Below are positions 45,272 through 58,560 of a stretch of DNA of 64,000 bases, piece by piece; position 1 is the first letter of the stretch, and every line of letters starts with the position of its first letter. The notes under the pieces were generated by a model, which did no database searches, was not told the DNA's origin, and saw nothing but the letters and a program-made list of their open reading frames with translations. The stretch lies in the NCBI GenBank assembly GCA_021234155.1, contig JAJEKV010000026.1, forward strand, positions 2,232,001 to 2,296,000, read 5' to 3'. The position numbers were made by a program, and so were the translations under genes. Source of the stretch: Isoetes taiwanensis (lineage: Eukaryota; Streptophyta; Lycopodiopsida; Isoetales; Isoetaceae).

Positions 45272-48200
45272 TATTCATATGGAACATTAACAGATTGACA
45301 ATGGAAAAAGTAGTCACGATGTAGGATATCTTGACAGATATAGATATGATATGCTTTATGGAGACCAAAGAACATGAGTTATATGCGCTACCTGTGATAC
45401 AGGGATTTGAGTTAATTTATACAGTAAGAAGTAACAGATTTGGAACAACAGATAACGGAAATGGTGGGCTGGCATGTTATGTAAGACAAAGATACACAGA
45501 ACTGGTGACAGGGATTAAACAGGATAAAAATGGTCAATATATGTGGTTGGAGATAAACGGTTCACAAACAGTATACTATTTGGCCATTTGTTACTTTGCT
45601 CCAAGACATCAAAAAGTATACAAGGAAACAGATGCTTCACAGGATGATCCTTTCTTTGGAATTAAATAGGACATTATGTATTTTCAAAAGAAAGGGGAAG
45701 TAATTTTAGCTGGAGACTTTAATGGCAGGACAGGTGATAGACAAGCGGCAATCTATACAGACATACATGACCCGCTCTGGTTAGAGTATATGGACAAGGA
45801 TGAACTAATATCTAATGGGTGGAATAGACAATCACAAGATCACACCATTACCAAAACTGGTCGGTTTCTTTTGACCCTTTGCTGCAGTGCTAACATGATT
45901 ATATGTAATGGCTTGGATAGATTCCCTGGGACGGAGAGGACTACGTGTAGATCCAGGAGCATTGTTGACTATGTTATAATGGCAGATCAAACATTACACC
46001 ATATCACAGAATTTCAGGTTGTGGAGGAACAGCTAGAATCGGATCACTGCCCGTTGAAGCTCACAATGGATATCAATACACCAGATTGTCAGATAAAGGA
46101 AACAATACAGCAAGGATATTATCTTAGACCTGGTTTGAAAGATTGCTACAGGGCTAAGCTGGAGCAAGATCTGGAATCCATTAATTGGGATGCAGACTTG
46201 TCAATGGCTAGCAAGCAATTGTGTGACCTGCTTTCAGGTACTGCCAAAGAGGTTTTTACCTCTAAGCGTGCTCTGAAAGGGCTACCGTGTAATGCATGGT
46301 ACGACCAAGCTTGTAAGGAAGCAAAAGCTCAATGGAGAAATAGCCATGGCATGGTAAAAGAATATTGTAGAAAAGATAATTCGGCAAAAGAAAAGGCAGT
46401 TTACTCATCATAAACAAGAGTCTCTGTGCCACAGCTACCTATTGGAACCCAAAAGTTTTTGGAACACACTGCGCAAAAAAAGAAAATAGGAATTCCCTTT
46501 ATTGTCGGATGTGCTTTGGAAACATGTACATAATCTTTATCATTACTGAAGGGAATCCCGATTCTATCCAATATAATAGACTAAATTTATTGATATCGAC
46601 AGAAGAAGTAGCGGATGGCATATCACGTTTGGCAAACCGTAAAGCCAAGGATCTTCAAGGTCTTTGCGCGGAACATATAAAATGGGCAGAGCCCAAATTC
46701 CATCCCATTATTGCAGATTTGTTAACGAAAGCAGTGTCACAAGGAATGCCTCAACAATGGCAGATTAATCGGGTGGTACCAGTTCATAAAGGAGGTGCAG
46801 CGGGGGAAATTAATAATTACAGAACAATACTGGTAAGTGGCTTGTTAACGAAGTTGCTGGCATCCATTCTGGAGAAGATAATTAGTATGTGGGCGGAGAG
46901 TAATCACAAAAGATCTGAAACACAGGCAGGTTTCCGTGCTGGAAGATCTACTATGGATCATTTATTAGTGCTCAAATCAATATTTGACACATTTAAGGGG
47001 ACTAAGAAGCCTGCGTATGTAGCCTTTGTGGATTTTAGAAAGGCCTTCGATAGAGTGCCTAGACCTAAATTGTGGGATAGATTGGAGAAATTAGAGGTAC
47101 CAGAACAATTACGGGCAGCAGTGCAAGTATTATATGAAAAGGTATTGATACAGCTCTCCTTTCCCCTCTCTGTAGAAAACCCAGAATATATTGATAGCAA
47201 TATGGGGGTCAAGCAGGGCTGCCCAATGTCTCCCACTCTGTTTGGATTGTTCATTGACAGTCTTGAGGACTGGTTACATGACAATTGCCCAGAGGGGACA
47301 TATATTTACGGCTATGTGGTACAGATACTAATGTATGCTGATGATGTGGCTATCTTTGCCAGATCACCAGAACACATGCAGAAACATTTAGATGGGCTGG
47401 CCCGCTTCTGTGATAACACGGGGATGCAGGTGAACTTGGATAAGACAAATATCATGACAGTAGGGGCACTTAAACAGGAATCATTTCAATATAAGGGGGC
47501 TCTGGTGAATACCTGTGATTCCTATAAGTATTTGGGGTTGATTTTCCACAAGAACCATATAGATGGAACACGTGCATCCAGCAGAGAATTGATGGGAGTT
47601 ATAAGGCTCTTTATGCTATGCAGAGCTTATGCAGAGAAGCACATTTATGGTCTTGGTCACTTAAACAGAAATTTTTTGTCTCACTAGTACAGAGTGTTGC
47701 ATTATATGGGAGTGAGATATGGGGGCCTAGCCTCTCACAAGGATTATGGGATGATTTAGAGCAAATTCTAAAGAAATTCATACGTCTTGAGATAGAGGTA
47801 AAAGCTCAGACTCCATATCAAATGATGTTGACTGAATGTGGGCTTATGCCTTTAGAAGGAGAAGCGTTAGTCAGATGCATTAGATACCTGAAAAAATAGT
47901 CAGATGCATTAGATACCTGAAAAAAGTGGATACCATGGATAGCACACGACTCCCTCACAAGGCCCTTTTGGTCAGCAAAGATAAAGGATGGTTTCAAGAT
48001 GTTGTAAGGTGGCTAAGAAAATGGGATATTGACTGGCAGGATGCACTTCTGGTAGGCAATAACTTGAGACAATGGGTTTTTGGTAAGGTACACAAGAAGA
48101 TGTGGTCTCAACCTAAAACAAAAACGATTCTATACAGGCAAAGCATGAATCCTAGTTTGGGAGTAGCCAAGTACCTACATGAGAATAGGACGAATATGCA

Positions 48201-48572
48201 ATAGGACGAATACGTCTTAGCTCGCATCATTTGGGAGTGGAAACTGGTAGATGGGGACAAGTTATCCATAGGATGGAGAGATATTGTAAGATTTGCGGAG
48301 AAGAACAAATAGAAGATGAAGAACATACATTGCTTCATTGTAGTGCTTACCATGCATTGAGAACACAGCATGGGATTAATGCCCAAGATCTTCGTACCTT
48401 CTTCACCTTGGGAGGAGATAAGATTGGGGCATATATATTAGAATTGTTGAGATGTAGAGAGAATTGTTTGAAGAGATTGAATAGCATTATAGATGATGAC
48501 AACATGCTGAGTGAGAGTGATGAGTTAGATGAGGATTCTGAAATTCATCTACTCTTTTATGATAATGTGTAA
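45272..48572 (+). pseudogene. LINE copy 3, ORF2: AP endonuclease, reverse transcriptase, Cys/His finger
   Basis: Plus strand. Endonuclease: WNINRLTMEK, DMICFMETKEHE, GGLACYVRQRY, VILAGDFNGRTGDRQ, SIVDYVIMADQ, ESDHCPL, which are the metal- and DNA-cleaving blocks of the APE type. RT: INRVVPVHKGG, FVDFRKAFDRVPR, MGVKQGCPMSPTLFGLFIDS, LMYADDVAIFAR, TGMQVNLDKTNIMTVG, SYKYLGL. C-terminus: YCKICGEEQIEDEEHTLLHC, stop at 48570-48572. The protein nicks target DNA and copies its RNA there. Defects are a TAG at 45667, shifts near 46413 and 47610-47690, and a 29-bp tandem duplication (47868-47925) that breaks the frame. Otherwise the order is complete, so this was a full-length copy. Confidence 0.85.
47868..47925 (+). 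repeat. 29-bp tandem duplication inside LINE ORF2
   Basis: TAGTCAGATGCATTAGATAC and the following CTGAAAAAA occur twice in a row. The length is not a multiple of three, and the unit supplies an in-frame TAG. Confidence 0.9.
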
Positions 48573-48928
<356 letters not shown>

Positions 48929-48992
48929 TAGAGCGCCCACGAAGAGTTCTGCCGTGAACAGATAGTTACGAACAGATGAGCAACATCGGGGA

Positions 48993-49394
48993 TTATATAC
49001 TCAGGACCTGTGAAACAGAGAAAAGGGGCAAAATTTAGTGTTCTTCCCACAAAATTATAGACTAGTTCTTCCAGAAATTGGGATATCGGAGTCTGATTCA
49101 TGCGCCTAAGCTTGAAATTTCTGTTTTGATCGTGGAGTTAATAATACCTGAACATGTTCGTGAAGAAATTTGATGTACCCAATTGGTTCAAGCAGCACGG
49201 AAGTTGTATCAGTCTGCAGAAAAGAAACCTGAATTAAAGAAAACCGATCCAGGGCGGGGATTTTTGTGGGCTTAATGAATCAATTCATTCATCAGACAAA
49301 GATTGGAGCCCATTTAATGCGAAAATACCTTGCCAAACGGCGACACCAGTTGTTGCAGGGCAGAAATTATCTCGCCCAATTTCTCCTTTCGCAC
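48993..49394 (-). pseudogene. bHLH transcription factor fragment (bHLH110/112/123 type), two clean exons
   Basis: Minus strand. Exon 49329-49394 (22 codons) reads VRKEKLGEIISALQQLVSPF then GK; exon 49148-49213 (22 codons) reads TDTTSVLLEPIGYIKFLHEH then VQ. Both are bounded by AG and GT, and the exon breaks fall where they do in this plant bHLH subgroup. A third piece (49007 down to 48993) starts VLS, as expected before the usual PYM, but meets a TAA after one more codon. The upstream exon with the basic region is absent; a RING-H2 gene lies there instead. The family dimerises through this helix-loop-helix and binds E-box DNA. The 3' end meets the (TC)n-flank repeat, so I read it as a truncated gene. 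Confidence 0.75.
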
Positions 49395-49568
49395 CTAAGA
49401 AAATCCGGTAAACACTATTAGAATACTTGAAATACAAGTTCGTTAAATTCTTATTCAGAAATGTTTTAGCCTATACAGGAACAGATCAGACATTTTCCTT
49501 CTTTAAGATACAGGAAACAGAGAAGAATTTTTCTGATGCAGATGCAGATGCACACATGAAATCCTCAA
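49395..49568 (-). other. Intron-like spacer between RING-H2 gene and bHLH exon
   Basis: T-rich on the minus strand and ending in a TTTCTTAG acceptor at the bHLH exon. It contains a short (CATCTG)n. No coding sequence. Confidence 0.5.
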
Positions 49569-50063
49569 TTAGAGAAAGACTGGACGGATAGAGGGAGAAA
49601 GGTAGAGGGAAAGGACCCAATCTTCAATTTCCTTATTATCTTGCATTTTCTTCAATCTCTGCACAAGCTCTTCGCTCAAAATAGAGCTCCGGCAGAGCGG
49701 GCAAGTGGTCCGGCTATGGCGGATCCATCCATCAATGCATTCCTTATGAAACCCGTGGTTGCAAAAAGGCATTCTTCTGCCAATTTCCCTTTTCTGCAGT
49801 TCCATCAAACAGACTGTGCACTGTTCTTCTGCGCAGATTTCTGCCCCAAATGTTACAACCAGAATTGATTTCTCCAGCTCCTCATTTGCTGCATTAAAAT
49901 TTGAGGCTCGGATGCCGGAATTGGAGCAGCCCATTTCTGGTTGCGGGATTTTCCCGAAACTCAAAAAGCTGGCAATCCAATCTAAGGAATCCATCAATGC
50001 CCCAAGAATTGTGCATGTTTTTACGATAATTTCATACAGAGCAGTGTTAGGAACTTCAGCCAT
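49569..50063 (-). CDS. RING-H2 E3 ubiquitin ligase, 164 residues, intact
   Basis: The single-exon frame starts MAEVPNTALYEIIVKTC and ends SPSIRPVFL. The N-terminal 36 residues are hydrophobic and may associate with a membrane. The RING-H2 finger occupies 82-124: C82, C85, C101, H103, H106, C109, C121, C124, with Trp113 before the last pair (CNHGFHKEC, TTCPLC), all ligands present. Such proteins recruit an E2 and ubiquitinate substrates; size and layout resemble the small plant RHA/XERICO-like class. A Lys/Glu-rich tail (SEELVQRLKKMQDNKEIED) follows. The absence of introns, the intact frame in a debris-rich area and the position where a bHLH first exon should be suggest a retrocopy or a gene that arrived later. 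Expression is unknown. Confidence 0.8.
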   Translation of the reverse strand: MAEVPNTALYEIIVKTCTILGALMDSLDWIASFLSFGKIPQPEMGCSNSGIRASNFNAANEELEKSILVVTFGAEICAEEQCTVCLMELQKREIGRRMPFCNHGFHKECIDGWIRHSRTTCPLCRSSILSEELVQRLKKMQDNKEIEDWVLSLYLSPSIRPVFL

Positions 50064-51095
<1,032 letters not shown>

Positions 51096-51394
51096 TAAAA
51101 ATATCGAAAATTCCCTCCAATTCTTTCTTCCCCGTTCTTGTTTCTTTGTCATTTGATCTCTCTGCTTTTACCCTGCGATCCGGCACCTCGATCTCTTGCA
51201 AGCGACTAAAGCACGCTCTTCCGAAGTCGCTTGGCCATTCTCAATAAATCAAAGGTACAATCGTCTTCTTCCCTAGTTTTTTTCTTTCTGCTTTTAATTT
51301 GTTACTTTAGGTTTTTGTTTACATGTGCAAGCTCAGATTGTTGCACCTTTAGGACAATTAAAAGATATTTCTTGTTGCATTGCAGGTATAGACA
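51096..51394 (+). other. 5' end of the inserted unit: leader and intron of the coiled-coil/RING gene
   Basis: CT-rich leader (51130-51250). A possible intron runs from AAAG|GTACAATC (about 51254) to TTGCAG just before the ATG at 51395. GAAAATTCCCTCCA at about 51107-51120 recurs in inverted orientation near 60155 at the other end of the unit, the only hint of shared ends. Confidence 0.4.
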
Positions 51395-52341
51395 ATGGCA
51401 AAGACACCAAAGAAGAGTGATGCCCCTGCATCAGTCCGAAAATCTCCCAGGGCTTCCAAAGCAGGGACACATTTGAAGTCTGGAAGTCCTGGCTGCAGCA
51501 AGGAGGACACAGTATTTTCTGCAAGGGATCTGACGAATATGAAATTCAAGGAAACATTTGCAGAGTACAACTCTTTAGTGACAGAAGTTTGGGGATCTAA
51601 GGAACCTACCAGGTACGGGTACAAGGATGAGCTGGTGAAGTTGGAAGACCAGGCAGAATTTTTTAAGTGGTATGAGTTTGCATTATTCGGTAGGAAAGAT
51701 GTACAGAATCACTATGTTCCCCTGTATTTTGCTAGAGCATTTGCCTTACACTTAAAAGGTGAATCAGTTGATTGGGATGATGTTAAAAAAACAGCCACAG
51801 CTAAAAGCAAGGTCAAAGAATCCGAGGTTCTGCAGCTATACGAGACTTTGAAGCATAGGGAAGGGGAAAGGGCAGTATATTCTAAGCTAGTCCATGAGGC
51901 CGAGACTAATTACTTGAATCTGATGTCAGAGTTGGAGGCATTTCAACAGCAGATGGATGGAAGTGACGGTAGTGCTATGAAGTTTGAGCACATAAAATGG
52001 AAGGTGGAGGATGCAATTGCGCAGAAGAGCAAGTGGGGGCAGGATCTAGCTGAGCTTAGCAAGGAAGTGGAAGCAAAAGCATCTGAGTTGAGGCAGCTAG
52101 ATTCTGAACTCAATTTAAGGTCTTCAAAAAAGAGAGCAAGCAGAGCAGCCAAATGCTGATTTTCAGTCCTGCACAAATTGCGAGCAGTGTTTTGGTTCCT
52201 CCCCAGTGGTATTGGCATCTTGCAGACATCCTTACTGTCTATTATGTATCTCCTATCTTGCTAGCACAAGGAACAACTGCGCGGTACCAGGCTGCACATG
52301 GGATGTGAATCTACCTCGTGCATTGGGGCTGATTGGAAAAG
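51395..52341 (+). pseudogene. Coiled-coil protein with C-terminal RING-like finger, one frameshift
   Basis: The frame from ATG 51395 runs 254 residues to a TGA at 52157: a Lys/Ser/Pro-rich basic N-terminus, a folded-looking middle (FKETFAEYNSLVTEVWGSKE; HYVPLYFARAFALHLKGE), then a coiled coil (about 140-245) ending in basic SSKKRASRAAK. If the frame is shifted after an A6 run near 52128, coding continues through FQSCTNCEQCFGSSPVVLAS, CRHPYCLLCISYL and NNCAVPGC to a 5' splice site at 52341. The Cys/His spacing is that of a RING/U-box-type finger. I know no family for the N-terminal part. The frameshift may be real decay or a homopolymer error. Further exons seem to follow to 53833. Confidence 0.55.
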
Positions 52342-52990
52342 GTACGCATGCATAATCGATTTCTTTCATGTCTTTCTTTATTAGTTCAGGTGTAAGATTG
52401 GTAGATGGATATTAGTTAGAAGTTGTGCATTGGTTGTGCATTAATTGTTCTGTAGTATATTAATTACATTTGGGTTTTAAAATGTAGGTTGAAGTGAAGA
52501 TTTGTAGGGTTGGATCGTTTTGCTTTTCTAGGCTGGTGTAAACATCATGTTAGTACATGCATATTATTAATGTGCATGATGTACAGTGTTGCCAGATATT
52601 ATTGAGGAGTTACTTTTATGTACTAAGAAAATAGGATTAGGTAATTGCCTGTGTGTACATTTGTATAACATGTGGTCTTCTACTGGGGGACATTTTGATA
52701 CATGCTGTACTCTATGATACATTTTAATGCAATTACAATTTTCCAGTAAGCTTTTCTACACTTGGTCCAAATACATATATCTAATATATCTAATACAGCT
52801 ACATGGAATGCATTTATGAATTCTTTTTTCTATGAAGCTTTCTACATTTGGATGTGGGTACATAAAACTGTACATAGTTCTGCAATACAGATACATGGAA
52901 TACATTTGGAATTGGATTGTACATTGCTTTTCTGGATTGTACATTTCGTTCAGTCATCTAGTTATTATTGGTAATGCTTTCATTCTTGCA
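52342..52990. other. AT-rich intron-like interval
   Basis: Lies between the RING-like exon and the next coding block. ATACA- and TACATTT-rich, without coding sequence. Confidence 0.45.
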
Positions 52991-53833
52991 GGTGACATGG
53001 GTAGTATAAAGAAGCCAGAGAAAGGTATGTGATATGTGGTTATGGTATTTTCATATGTATTTCAATTTCACCTCGTATGCAGATGCCGGCAAGAACAGAG
53101 TAGATCCTCCTGCAAAGACACTTGATTTTTCAAGTTGTGTAGATGATTATTATGGAGGGAAGCATGATAAGTCAACCCCGTCCACATCTAGGTCACCTCT
53201 GAACACATTGAACACATTTGTAGCAGAGCATGAGAGAGGAGGAAAAGGAACATCAAGTAAGTAATTAGTTTTAAATGAATTTGCTGGATTTTATAAGGAA
53301 GCAAATTGAGCTCATTTTTTTAATAACAGATACAGTTGTCACAAGCAAAGCTACAATTGTAGCTTCATATGCACAACAAATTGAGCTCCTGAAGCAAAGG
53401 GCTGAATTACATTTTCTTGATGTTTATGTTGTTGTTGACAATGAGTTATCTTGTAGTACTGGAACCAGCGAGCGAGGAGAACAAGGAAGCCGTCTCTGAC
53501 ACTCTAAAGAAAAAAGATATTATTGTAGAGGTCTTCGACACTCCAAAGAAAACAATTCTGCATACAAGGTGCGAAAGGTACCAATTCTAAAGCCAATGCG
53601 ACATCATCGGACCAAAACTTGAAATGTTTGTTTTCAAGTGGTAAGTCAAAAACTACTTATTGCATTTAGTTATTGCATGTTCATACATTTTATTATTCGC
53701 AGAAACAGAGGAAACTAGTGGATCTATGGCCTTAGTTGGAACTACAATCGAAAAGATTGAAGAATCATATAAGACAGAACATATACAACCGGGTAATCAA
53801 GAAATTTTAGTGGAGAATGTGGCTACGATATGA
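52991..53833 (+). CDS. Candidate downstream exons of the coiled-coil/RING gene, function unknown
   Basis: Several short open blocks separated by GT...AG: GDMGSIKKPEK (52991-53024), DAGKNRVDPPAKTLDFSSCV and DDYYGGKHDKSTPSTSRSPL (about 53083-53259), TVVTSKATIVASYAQQIELL then KQRAELHFLDVYVV (about 53330-53460), LEPASEENKEAVSDTLKKKD (about 53461-53590) and ETEETSGSMALVGTTIEKIE ending in a stop at 53833. The Lys/Glu/Ser-rich composition looks like a disordered linker. Exon joins are inferred by eye and not proven; no domain is recognised. Confidence 0.35.
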
Positions 53834-55023
53834 AGCGTGGTTGTGGTGAAGCAAGAGAAGGAGGAATCGAGGATAGAAACGGATACGAGATAGTGGTGTG
53901 AACGAGAAAGAGTCAAGAAAAAGAAAAGATACAAAGGTGTCGCGGCCGCTTAAGAGAACTAGAAGCCGGACATCGCTTTGAGCAACCGTAAGTGTAATTG
54001 GATTAGTAAATATGTGTTTTATGCTAGTTACCATTGATGCTTGGTTTGCGCGAGGACATGGATAACCTTCGGACAATGGTTCCATTCTATCCGCTCCAAG
54101 CCGACCCTCGATTAAGGTCACGAAATATTGTGTGGAGACATTGTTTAAAGATAGGCACATGTCTAATGTACATTTAGACATATTCGAAGGTATGTGAGCA
54201 GCACATTGACATCCAAATGGCGAGATGTCTTCTTTTTCTCCCTTCGTAAAAACTTTTTGACTTATCGGGCAGCATTTAAAAGATTAGCCCCGGATGCTAA
54301 TAGTATGGGACAAATCGAGCGAAGTGCGGTTTGAGAAAGGGCTACAAGGCATTGTTGTTAGTAAATGCCAAGATATTATGGTTCCAGTTCAAGTTGAGGA
54401 CCCTACCCATCATGTTTTGGTGATTTTTGTTTTAGAGTTCGCAAAAATTGCAAGTACCACCTCAATGGCTTCTCCTCCAATTATTGTGTTGAACTCCATG
54501 ACTGGTATAACAAAGGACAAAGAAAACTCCTAAATATGTGAGCATTTTCTTTCAAGATATGTACCACCGCTTTGCTTGCTTAAATCTTAGTTGCATGTTC
54601 TCATTTGTGTGTGCAAAGCTTCATAAGGATGTCATCACATATCTAACCAACTCTAGCTCACGTGAGAGTTGAATTATATGTGAAGAATGCAAAGAAGAAG
54701 GAAACTATTCCGCAGGTTCCACAACAACCGATAATGTAAGTCTGCGGTCTTTATGTGATGGCCTTTATGCAAGCTTTTGTGGATGCCCAAGTGAATTCTA
54801 AAAGTATGGTGAGTTGTTCTTATATTTCACATAAATCTTTTGGGATGTTTTATTATAGCGGATCTTAATTCTTGTGTTTGTTGCAGTTTTCATCAACATG
54901 GTTCGACAAGGATTTTGCACTTGGCGTAAGAAATGTATTAATAAAAGCCATGATTGAATATGGTTTGAGAAGAAGAGATGAGACAAAACAAGTTGTCACC
55001 GGCCCCCGCGCGGAAGAGTGGTA
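53834..55023 (+). pseudogene. Ulp1-like cysteine protease (peptidase family C48), multi-exon, decayed
   Basis: After a basic, NLS-like block (SRKRKDTKVSRPLKRTRSR, about 53920-53980) and YCVETLFKDRHMSNVHLDIF (about 54128-54189), the plus strand shows SKWRDVFFFSLRKNFLTYRA, then IMVPVQVEDPTHHVLVIFVL with PPIIVLNSMTG, and VPQQPIM followed after a few bases by CGLYVMAFMQAFVDAQV. This matches the C48 order His (HHVLV), Asp/Asn (VLNS), Gln (PQQ), Cys (CGLYV). Ulp1 proteases remove SUMO. In plants C48 domains also occur in Mutator-like and CACTA transposons, which fits the context. The Asp position reads Asn, and frames break repeatedly. Confidence 0.55.
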
Positions 55024-55194
55024 GTTAAACTCATTCCAACTTATGGAATTTAAAGCTAATTGACTATTGTACTTTGAAATTTATTTGAATAAGAAATTGT
55101 TTGCAACGCTTTAATTTCTATCAAGGGTTAAAAACTAGAATTAGTTTAGACTTTCTATCTTATCCTTAGGCTTGGTCAGGTTAGATGTATGGCT
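55024..55194. other. Spacer
   Basis: AT-rich, nothing recognised. Confidence 0.3.
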
Positions 55195-56562
55195 AACCTA
55201 ACTGCCCTGGATTACTTACAGGGCTTATTATATTTGATCTCCAAGGCATTTTGGGTTACTATTGTAAATCAGCACCCAGTGACTATAATGGCACTCAAGT
55301 GCCAATCCAATTACCTGATGGAGTCTTCTTTTGTCGTCCATTGTCGAAATCATTGTTGTACTAGTGTTCCAACCATTGGGATTTGGCTGTTTGGTCAGAT
55401 CTTCCCTTGGATGTTCTGACAAGCCATTGTAGACAAGTTGTATGAGCAAGGCATACCAAGATTTAAATTCATTTATGGTGGCAATAGATGTTGGTCCCTC
55501 TTCTTAGAGGCCAATGATGGGACAGACATATTTCTTTTCCCTTTGGATATTCCACTCCTCAAGTATCCAGAATACGGAAATAGATGTGTTATGATTATTG
55601 ACCTTCCTTTCAAATGTATCTTCAATGAGGGTTGCTCTTCTTTTGCATACCAAGATGGCATCCCGTGCTAACCGGTGAAGACAAAGATTTGTGTTGGCTA
55701 TTTGACTGGTTTGTAGGCTTGAAGAATGCAAATGACCTTACCACTTATGTCCAAGAGCATCAATTTGATACTTCTCGTGCATACAATGACACAGTAGTGA
55801 AATGCATAAAATCTCAATATGGTGAAGACATTGATAGTTTATGGAGCTTTTGCAATAGAGGTTGCTTGCTAATTAAGAAGCCTAGCATCACAAAGTGAAG
55901 AGATTCACAATAATAGAAGAATCTAGTGAAGATGATGAAGGTGGGGTACAAGATGAGTGTGTTTGGTACATCGATAGCAAACAAGTCGAGGACACGGGCA
56001 CATCTTCGTGTATGTATCTAACTTAGGTAATACAATTATGCTTAGATGTTGTAGAGCTTTTTGCAATACAGTCATATGTACATAACTTAGGTAATACGCT
56101 TAAGCTTTCACATGATATACTAATAATTTTGTATGCATTGTAGGTGTAAGGAATGATCTACAAAACAAGTGTCAAATTCTTCAACCAAATTGAAGTAGAT
56201 CTTCAACCAACCGATATAGAAGAAACAAATCTAAGTTCCCAATATCTTTGGCCGGGACTAATCCAAGGTCGAATACCATGCTTCCTGAGCTTTGGGAAAT
56301 GGTTGAGAGAATCAGTGATTCAGATACTCGAAGCAATTTGCTAAATCTACTTGCAGTCCAAGGTTTACTACATAATCCTTGGGGGAGACCATCCTTTGCA
56401 GAAGTAGTTGATCAGCCAATAGGGTGGACCGGCCTTCCAATAGCCAGAGAATGCCCAATAGCACATGTAAATCCTGAAAACCGTTGGAAGAAAGGCGTGC
56501 ATGATGCAATAGTACTGAGATATTGTGTTCCAAATGACATAGTGATTATGCCTGCTTCTTAA
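55195..56562 (+). pseudogene. Unrecognised protein-coding blocks, several frames
   Basis: Plus-strand blocks look strongly protein-like: FIYGGNRCWSLFLEANDGTD, IFLFPLDIPLLKYPEYGNRC, VMIIDLPFKCIFNEGC; after a shift LCWLFDWFVGLKNANDLTTY, YNDTVVKCIKSQYGEDIDSL, WSFCNRGCLLIKKPS; and near the end MLPELWEMVERISDSDTRSN, QGLLHNPWGRPSFAEVVDQP, GWTGLPIARECPIAHVNPEN, DAIVLRYCVPNDIVIMPAS with a stop at 56562. Family not known to me. It lies on the same strand as the Ulp1-like region and converges on the transposase-like gene, so it may be part of the same element's gene set. Confidence 0.4.
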
Positions 56563-56779
56563 ATTATTAAGTGTGTACACTGTACTATTTGCTTCAGAAA
56601 TATAATTATGTGTACCTTTTGCACTTGTCTACAATTTGAACTTCAACATGTTCCATGCTATATTTTACAAACCAGGTAGTTCACACAGTACAAACCACTG
56701 CAAATTCAATTCAATTCAAAAAGTAACACAATACAAAGCACTGCAAATTCAAAGCCTTCACCTAATCCAAGGCATCCAC
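56563..56779. other. Convergent gene boundary
   Basis: About 200 bp between the stop of the plus-strand set and the end of the minus-strand set. Contains a short ATACAAA..CACTGCAAATTCAA pair. Confidence 0.35.
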
Positions 56780-58560
56780 CATTTCGGGAAGACTTCCTAG
56801 CAACATCTCATGCACATCATCAGACAATGCAAAAGCTGCACTAGCACCTTTAACCCTGTGATTTATCTTCTTCATGGGAAATTTAGCTCCAATAATGTGA
56901 CTACTGGCACCAATACTTCTCTATCATCCAACGGCTTATATTTGTTATGGCAACTTGGCAATTTCTCGATAATAGTAAGTCGATATGATCAAGGTCACGC
57001 ATGATGCTCATTATTGTAATCATCAATGACTATTTGATCCAATACATGCTTTTCTCTAGTGCAAGCAAGAACATAGTATGGCACATCTTCCTCATTACCA
57101 GGAAGAGCAAAAGAAGCAAAATTATCACCAAACTGTATCACATCATGTAACTCCTCTACCTCATTTGCAAATATTGCGGTTTCGATTTCAATTACTCAGT
57201 ACCTTCAAAGATGTGCACATGGGACTAGCTTCTTCAATGTCCACTTTCCACGGTGTTGAATAGACTCACATGCACGCCATTCAAAGTTTATGCGAGCCTT
57301 TTGCAAAAACAAGATAGTGGTCTAACCATCAAGAAGGTTGGTCCTCCTGGACTTATGGAAGATACACAAGCTAGCTTTGGACACCGTGAAGGGGTTGCAC
57401 ATCAAATGGCTTTGACCTGTCAATCTCAAAATTTCCTTCACTTCCCAATACACTCTACTTAACTTGAGATTTCTTGTTTTTCAAAACAACACAGGCATCA
57501 TGAGCACCCTTTATTTCAATCCCATGCTCTCTTCTTTGCTCATCGGGCCAAGAGTTGCTTGGCCTTGGCAGCCTCTCCATCATGTTCCCCTTCCCATGCC
57601 CCGATCCAAAGAAATTCCATTGTACACACGAATGCCATCGACAATGGTACCGCATATGAAGTAGAATGATCTTCTCGATTTGAACCGAAAGCAAAGACAA
57701 CCATCCGACCACACGAGATGATACCGCATGTGAGATCCTCCATTCTCTTTCAACCAATCAAGATGAAGTTGAAATGCATGTTGTACAAAATGTGTGTCAT
57801 GACTTCTATCATCGAAAACATATAAGTGAACAGGTCTTAACGCAGCGTACCATTTACCTTGAAGAGAGTGATGTGTACCAAAATAGTGATCCGGTCTCAG
57901 CATTCCAATGTTCGGGACCGCACTTCTTTGAAGGGTCTGCAATGTGTAATTTTCTCGCAAAGTCTACTACCGATATCACGTAATCATCTCTTAGACTCAA
58001 TGCTTCTCCTAAATTCCTTGCTCGCCAATGAGCTGCAAAGTTGTGATGCACAAACTTTTTCATGTGATCAAACATGGCGGATAGCATGAAAGGAGCATCC
58101 GCTTTGCTTCTCCACCAATCTTAGTCTTCTAGAAGTGCCCTTCCTTGACTTCTCGTCCATATAACAAGAAGCCTCGCCATTTAACATCATCTTCATTATT
58201 ATTCGATCGGTCTCTTTTGGACATAAGGGAATCTTTTGCTTACCACATTTTTCACAATCCCCCTTATGCACTTCAGATTGTGCCACTCTTCCCTTTCCTC
58301 TTTTTGGCAAACCATTTCTCTCAAAGAGTGCTAACATTACAAAATGTAAGCTTTTGTGCCCGACAAACCCCATCATGTGTACCAACAAAGACATACATCA
58401 CAATTGCAACCGCAATTTATGTGAAACTTCTGCCTCATAGAGTTGAAAGCTTTTAAAATTCTCTCGCTTGTTCATGCTTGACACAACAACAAGTGTTTCT
58501 CTCCTTCAATTTCCTTATGCAACTTGGTTTCGTGTATTCAACATTCTAATACCAACATCT
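56780..58560 (-). pseudogene. Transposase-like protein, catalytic part, decayed
   Basis: Minus-strand blocks in order: NLYERFVEENPDEMLVLE, HINCGCNCDVC, DCEKCGKQKIPLCPKETDR, MKKFVHHNFAAHWRARNLGE, LRDDYVISVVDFA, HITLFKVNGTLR, DDRSHDTHFVQHAFQLHLD, LVWSDGCLCFRFKSRRSFYF, WNFFGSGHGKG and GEHDGEAAKAKQ, then a tail ending near 56780 (EMLLGSLPEMVDALD). I know this block order from uncharacterised proteins common in plants and animals. Acidic residues in VVDFA, WSDG and EHDG could form an RNase-H-like (DDE/D) site; this is inference. Zinc-type Cys pairs precede it. Many shifts and stops are present. Confidence 0.5.
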
